This document shows, piece by piece, positions 60,380-64,000 of a stretch of 64,000 nt of DNA. The notes under the pieces were generated by a model. The model saw only the letters and a program-made list of their open reading frames with translations. It was not told the DNA's origin and did no database searches. Position 1 is the stretch's first letter; every line of letters starts with the position of its first letter. Position numbers and translations under genes: made by a program. The stretch is from the NCBI RefSeq assembly GCF_932526225.1, contig NC_064048.1, positions 9,076,515-9,140,514 on the forward strand, given 5' to 3'. The DNA comes from Nematostella vectensis (taxonomy: Eukaryota; Cnidaria; Anthozoa; Actiniaria; Edwardsiidae).

Positions 60380-61385
60380 CCAATTGACCCCTCAACCGGC
60401 CTGTACCGGCTTTGGGAAGTACCCACAACCCAAAAAATTCATAAATGCAAAATAAACACAACGAGATGAAGATACTCAGGCATCAGTCTAAGGGATAAAT
60501 GGTCTTGCAGATATGCATCCAACCAAGATGTTGGCATTTACTCTTAAGCCAAATAATAGCACAGGTTCTTTGACAAATCTCAAATCAAACAAGGGGGGGA
60601 AAGCAGAATCACCCCTCTCAATAAAACGCTCAAAATACCACACAAGGGAGAGAGATCAGCAAACACAGCTCAAGACACAAATAGATACCTTTATTCTGAT
60701 CCTCCAGGTACATTTCCATGGCCTCAAAACACAATGTCCACCCCTTGAAGGCTTGTACAACCACGAAGATGTCTTTACGTATTGCAAAGCATTCTGGGAG
60801 ATCCAGGGGAAAATTCACGAGGGGAGGGCCATTCAACACTCCTCTCCCCAAAGTCAGATGGTTTTTTATAAGTCTTTTCACCCCGAAGCCAAACAAATCA
60901 ATTCCAGGTCATACAGACCCAGAATAGCAGTGTAAACAATTTTGCAATCAATTTGGTTTCAGAAAAGACAGCATTTAGGAGAGCTGTGGTGATTCATTAG
61001 AAAATTATTTTCTCATCCAGGCAAAGCCAAACAAGAAAAAATTATCATGAATCCACCTTTGCTTGCAAATATCCATAAGCAAAGCACTCAATTATGCCCC
61101 AAAAGACTTTATGATGTCCTGAGACACTCTCCTAATATGCTCATAGCTGTATTTTTGATGAAAAATACAAGCAACCATCAACTTGTGCTGGCTTCAGCAC
61201 AAAGACGAGGGATTAAAAGTGGGGACCGCAAAGCACTGTTGGAAAGCTTGGATACCGCTGACTAGGTGCAGCTGTGTTTGACTTTGACGGGCTGTATAAA
61301 ACTCAGAATAGTGGGGGGGGGGGGGGTATCTGTTTTTAGTCTATTTTTTGTAAATTCAGCTCAAAAATAGCCAGGAGTCAATGGG
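60380..61385 (+). mobile_element. piggyBac-like non-autonomous element, copy 2
   Basis: The 1,006-bp element is flanked by TTAA (60376-60379 and 61386-61389). Its ends CCAATTGACCCCT and, reversed, CCCATTGACTCCT are inverted repeats. It is collinear with the 34.75-kb copy but has extra segments, such as the AAACACAGCTCAAGACAC region near 60661. It lies about 100 bp past the poly(A) signals of the LRR gene. No transposase is encoded. Confidence 0.78.
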
Positions 61386-61389
61386 TTAA

Positions 61390-62346
61390 ACCTTCGTCCA
61401 AAATACGCGAGCTACTATAAGGGCCAATATGATGCACTTTTTCCTTAACAGTTACTGTAATTATTTTTTTTTCCAGGGGTTATGGACATTTTCTGGAACT
61501 ACTCTTTGGGATAAAAGTGGAACTTGTGACCAAAAGTATTCTCTTTGAATTGAAAAAAAGGTTGTTTTTTTCTTTATTAATATTTTTAATCCGTAAAATC
61601 ATCGTAGAGATAGCTGATAAGCTTGTGCCAAAATTAGAATAAAAAACAAACCAACATGATATGAAACTTAATTGTCTCAGAAAAAAAAAATAAATCCAAA
61701 CAAAACGCTTTGCCTAAACACCTGCTGGTTAAAAATATAGCAAAAGAAAAATAAAATAAGAAACCAATAAGGACCAATGATTTCTTTAATAAGAACCAAG
61801 GTTCATTTAGTGTTTTGTTGACAGCTTTAGATTTATTTTTACGAATCTGATGGATGTTAAGAGCGGTTTTTCAACTTTGAATAAATTAGCAAAATAGCAA
61901 TTGACAATGTCTTGATTAATAAATGAACAGTTGACGCAAACAACAGAAAGTAAGACTGCGATATTGCAGATATATATATGTATTTGTGTGATTAGTCGCA
62001 ATAAAAGATTTATTTGGAATCATTGCTTACACTTTACATTTTCAGAAAATTTGGATATATAATCAAAGACACACTTTTAATGAAACAGCTGGTAAAAAGA
62101 ACAATGAAAATATAGTCCCAAATACAACTTTTGCTCTCTATCCATTTCAATATTTTCTTCGATTTGTTGCATGTTTAAGTTAAAGCACTGAACGAATATA
62201 TTTTTTCGTGATTTAAAAAAAAAGCATGGTACCAAGGTAAAAAGTGCTCTTCCTATTCAATTTTAATTGGATGCGTCGCTGCCACCAGTGATGTATCGAG
62301 AACAAGTGAATCAATACCATAAACTAACAGGGAAATCCTCATGGAT
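61390..62346. other. AT-rich intergenic region, nothing recognised
   Basis: No gene, array or element was recognised between the TTAA element and the tRNA. Confidence 0.55.
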
Positions 62347-62418
62347 GGGGGCATAGCTCAGTGGTAGAGCATTCGACTGCAGATCGAGAGGTCACCGGTT
62401 CGATCCCGGTTGCCCCCT
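62347..62418 (+). tRNA. tRNA-Cys (GCA)
   Basis: A complete 72-nt cloverleaf is present: acceptor GGGGGCA/TGCCCCC, D arm GCTC-AGTGGTA-GAGC, anticodon loop CTGCAGA (anticodon GCA), T arm ACCGG-TTCGATC-CCGGT and discriminator U, as is usual for tRNA-Cys. The A-box region (TAGCTCAGTGG) and B box (GGTTCGATCC) are intact, so it should be transcribed by RNA polymerase III. There is no intron and CCA is not encoded. Confidence 0.97.
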
Positions 62419-62424
62419 TTTTTT
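62418..62424 (+). terminator. Pol III T-run terminator of the tRNA-Cys
   Basis: A run of seven T begins at the discriminator base and directly follows the mature tRNA, which is the standard RNA polymerase III stop. Confidence 0.85.
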
Positions 62425-62874
62425 CCATATTCTTTTTAGTTTCCTATTTTAAGAGTTAAAAGCAATGATAGGATTATGTTGTGAAGACAAAGTAAATTTG
62501 ACGCAAAATGGAATAGTCTATGGTTTCGGATTGCTTGCTTCCATTTTATTTCACCCATTTTAACATCGCGATCTTTTTTAACACGAGTTTTCGGCAACGG
62601 AAAACTAGACGGCGAATTGGTGGGAAATCGCACAAGACATTTTCCTGGAAATTTAGTTTGCTGGAGATAAGAATAATTATTTTAATGTGTTTCACAGTGT
62701 TCTACAACCGTAACCAATATTAAAATGATCCTAATAAATTAATACAGAATCAGACTCACAACTGTGGGGTCCATTTATAGAAGTTATAGGAAGTTATATG
62801 GAAGAGATATTGGGTCTAGAACATTGCTTCCAATCGCATACAAGACTGATATGCGGCGTTTAGAGAAAAATTTG

Positions 62875-63285
62875 AATAAGCGCCTTCCTCGAAAAAACGC
62901 CTCGCCTAAGAGAAAAGATATAGATAAACGCCTCCCCCGTATAAGCGCCTTGCCTAAGATGAAAGATATAAATAAACGCCTCCCCCGTATAAGCGCCTTG
63001 CCTAAGAGGAAAGATATAGATAAACGCCTCCCCCTGTATAAGCTCCTTGCCTAAGAGGAAAGATATAGATAAACGCCTCCCCTGTATAAGCGCCTTGCCT
63101 AAGAGGAAAGATATAGATAAGCGCCTCCCCCGTATCAGCGCCTTGCCTAAGAGGAAAGATACAGATAAGCGCCTCCCCCGTATAAGCGCCTTGCCTAATA
63201 GTAAGATATGAGTAAGGTTCTCGTCCGAATAAGCGCCTCCCCTAAAGGCGAACAAGCGCCTTTCTCAAATAAGCGCCTCGCCTAA
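62875..63285. repeat. 48-bp tandem repeat built on AAGCGCCT
   Basis: The unit AAGCGCCTCCCCCGTATAAG, then CGCCTTGCCTAAGAGGAAAG and ATATAGAT, recurs about seven times with decay at both ends. The reverse core AGGCGCTTAT is shared with the repeats at 32.25-32.31 kb. The 48-bp period keeps 16-residue-period ORFs open on both strands; these are not genes. Confidence 0.85.
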
Positions 63286-63631
63286 GAATACAGATTATAT
63301 GAGCGCCTCGCGTCTTCACTCCAGCTTCTATTAATTATTCTCCTTGTTTTATTATTGACATTTTTTGCATATCTGTTCCTTTTATTGGATATTTATATAT
63401 TTACAGCAAAATTGCTAGTAAATATTTAGATATAATGTTTCTGCTCTCTACCGACGAGACATGCGTGTACCAGAATTATTGCGTTACAATGTTGCCTGAT
63501 GGCTACGCTACATTTTTTTTACAATTGAAATGTAAGGGGTAAAAAAAGATTAGGGACCATATTATTGCCTCATTTCCCTTCTTTTATATTACCAGGGGTA
63601 CACGGACCTTTCTTTCTATATTCCAGCTTTA

Positions 63632-63652
63632 TATATATATATATATATATTT
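63632..63652. repeat. TA dinucleotide microsatellite
   Basis: About ten TA repeats lie in an otherwise featureless stretch (63290-63736). Confidence 0.8.
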
Positions 63653-63736
63653 TATTTCATGATTTTATTTCCGCAATTGTAATCCGTTGGTCGTACTATT
63701 CCCCTCTCATTTAACTCCCCCCTTCGTTCATGTTAC

Positions 63737-63988
63737 CTACTCCATGTTAAGAATCTCGGATCCCAAGCTATCAGAGCTGAGACTACTTGGCTTAGATAGC
63801 CTTCTAGGTGGGCGTGTCCCTCGACCCCAGTCCGCGTGTGGCCCCTGTAGGCCCAGTCCCTCGCAGCCGCCTCCACCTGTATTTGATACCTCATGCTCAG
63901 CCTTCATTTGCTCGTTAAATAAGAATTGATCTTCGAAGTAATTATCATCTTCTGGCTTTTTTAAATTTCCCTCATCCTCTCCACTCAT
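63737..63988 (-). CDS. Acidic 83-residue ORF at the window edge, possibly an exon of a gene to the right
   Basis: An ATG at 63988 opens MSGEDEGNLKKPEDDNYFED and ends SLSSDSLGSEILNME then TAG. The sequence is acidic at the start, with a Gly-rich middle and an RRLSKPSSLSS segment that resembles a phosphorylation site. No family is recognised. It could be a complete small protein, a first coding exon or a last exon entered from beyond 64000. Confidence 0.35.
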   Translation of the reverse strand: MSGEDEGNLKKPEDDNYFEDQFLFNEQMKAEHEVSNTGGGGCEGLGLQGPHADWGRGTRPPRRLSKPSSLSSDSLGSEILNME

Positions 63989-64000
63989 TTTTGTTGAAGC

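Overview
The window looks like nuclear DNA of an early-branching animal, most likely a cnidarian (anthozoan). The evidence is an intron-rich gene closely matching vertebrate ZMIZ1/ZMIZ2, a eukaryotic tRNA-Cys, AT-rich introns and intergenic DNA, short non-autonomous DNA transposons with terminal inverted repeats, and many minisatellites. The animal assignment is firm; 'cnidarian' is an inference.

Layout. (1) From 1 to about 37.5 kb the minus strand carries one large gene, the ZMIZ1/2 orthologue (SP-RING, PIAS-like transcriptional co-regulator). Eighteen coding exons were placed by conserved protein sequence plus GT/AG sites. Every junction phase agrees, giving at least 959 codons. The 3' end lies beyond base 1. 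There are two in-frame alternative first exons (near 23.1 kb and 36.7 kb) and a possible third, non-coding leader exon near 30 kb. (2) About 37.5-46.9 kb is intergenic. It holds a 3.5 kb array of a 15-bp G/C-strand-asymmetric repeat (39.0-42.6 kb), ATC-type microsatellites and hairpin elements. (3) 46.98-55.12 kb holds two plus-strand genes for related secreted proteins. Both have a signal peptide, a shared short motif, Lys-Arg-Gln processing-type sites, acidic blocks and Gly-rich regions. I do not recognise the family. (4) 57.4-60.3 kb is a plus-strand LRR plus EF-hand gene (LRRC74A-like) with a TATA box, a 5'UTR intron and an intronless CDS. (5) 60.4-64 kb holds a TTAA-flanked transposon copy, a tRNA-Cys(GCA), a 48-bp repeat cluster and an acidic minus-strand ORF at the edge.

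The standout observation is in the ZMIZ gene. Two introns are almost entirely filled by tandem arrays, and each array's unit is a copy of the host gene's own exon/5'-splice-site junction. Array A (3.14-13.47 kb, 41-bp unit, about 250 copies) repeats roughly the last 18 nt of exon 12 plus the first 23 nt of its intron. Array B (19.79-21.59 kb, mostly 90-bp unit, about 21 copies) repeats the last 46 nt of exon 2 plus the first 44 nt of its intron. Both start at the real donor and stop about 200-250 bp before the next acceptor, so the gene carries up to hundreds of decoy donor sites. I know of no named system like this.
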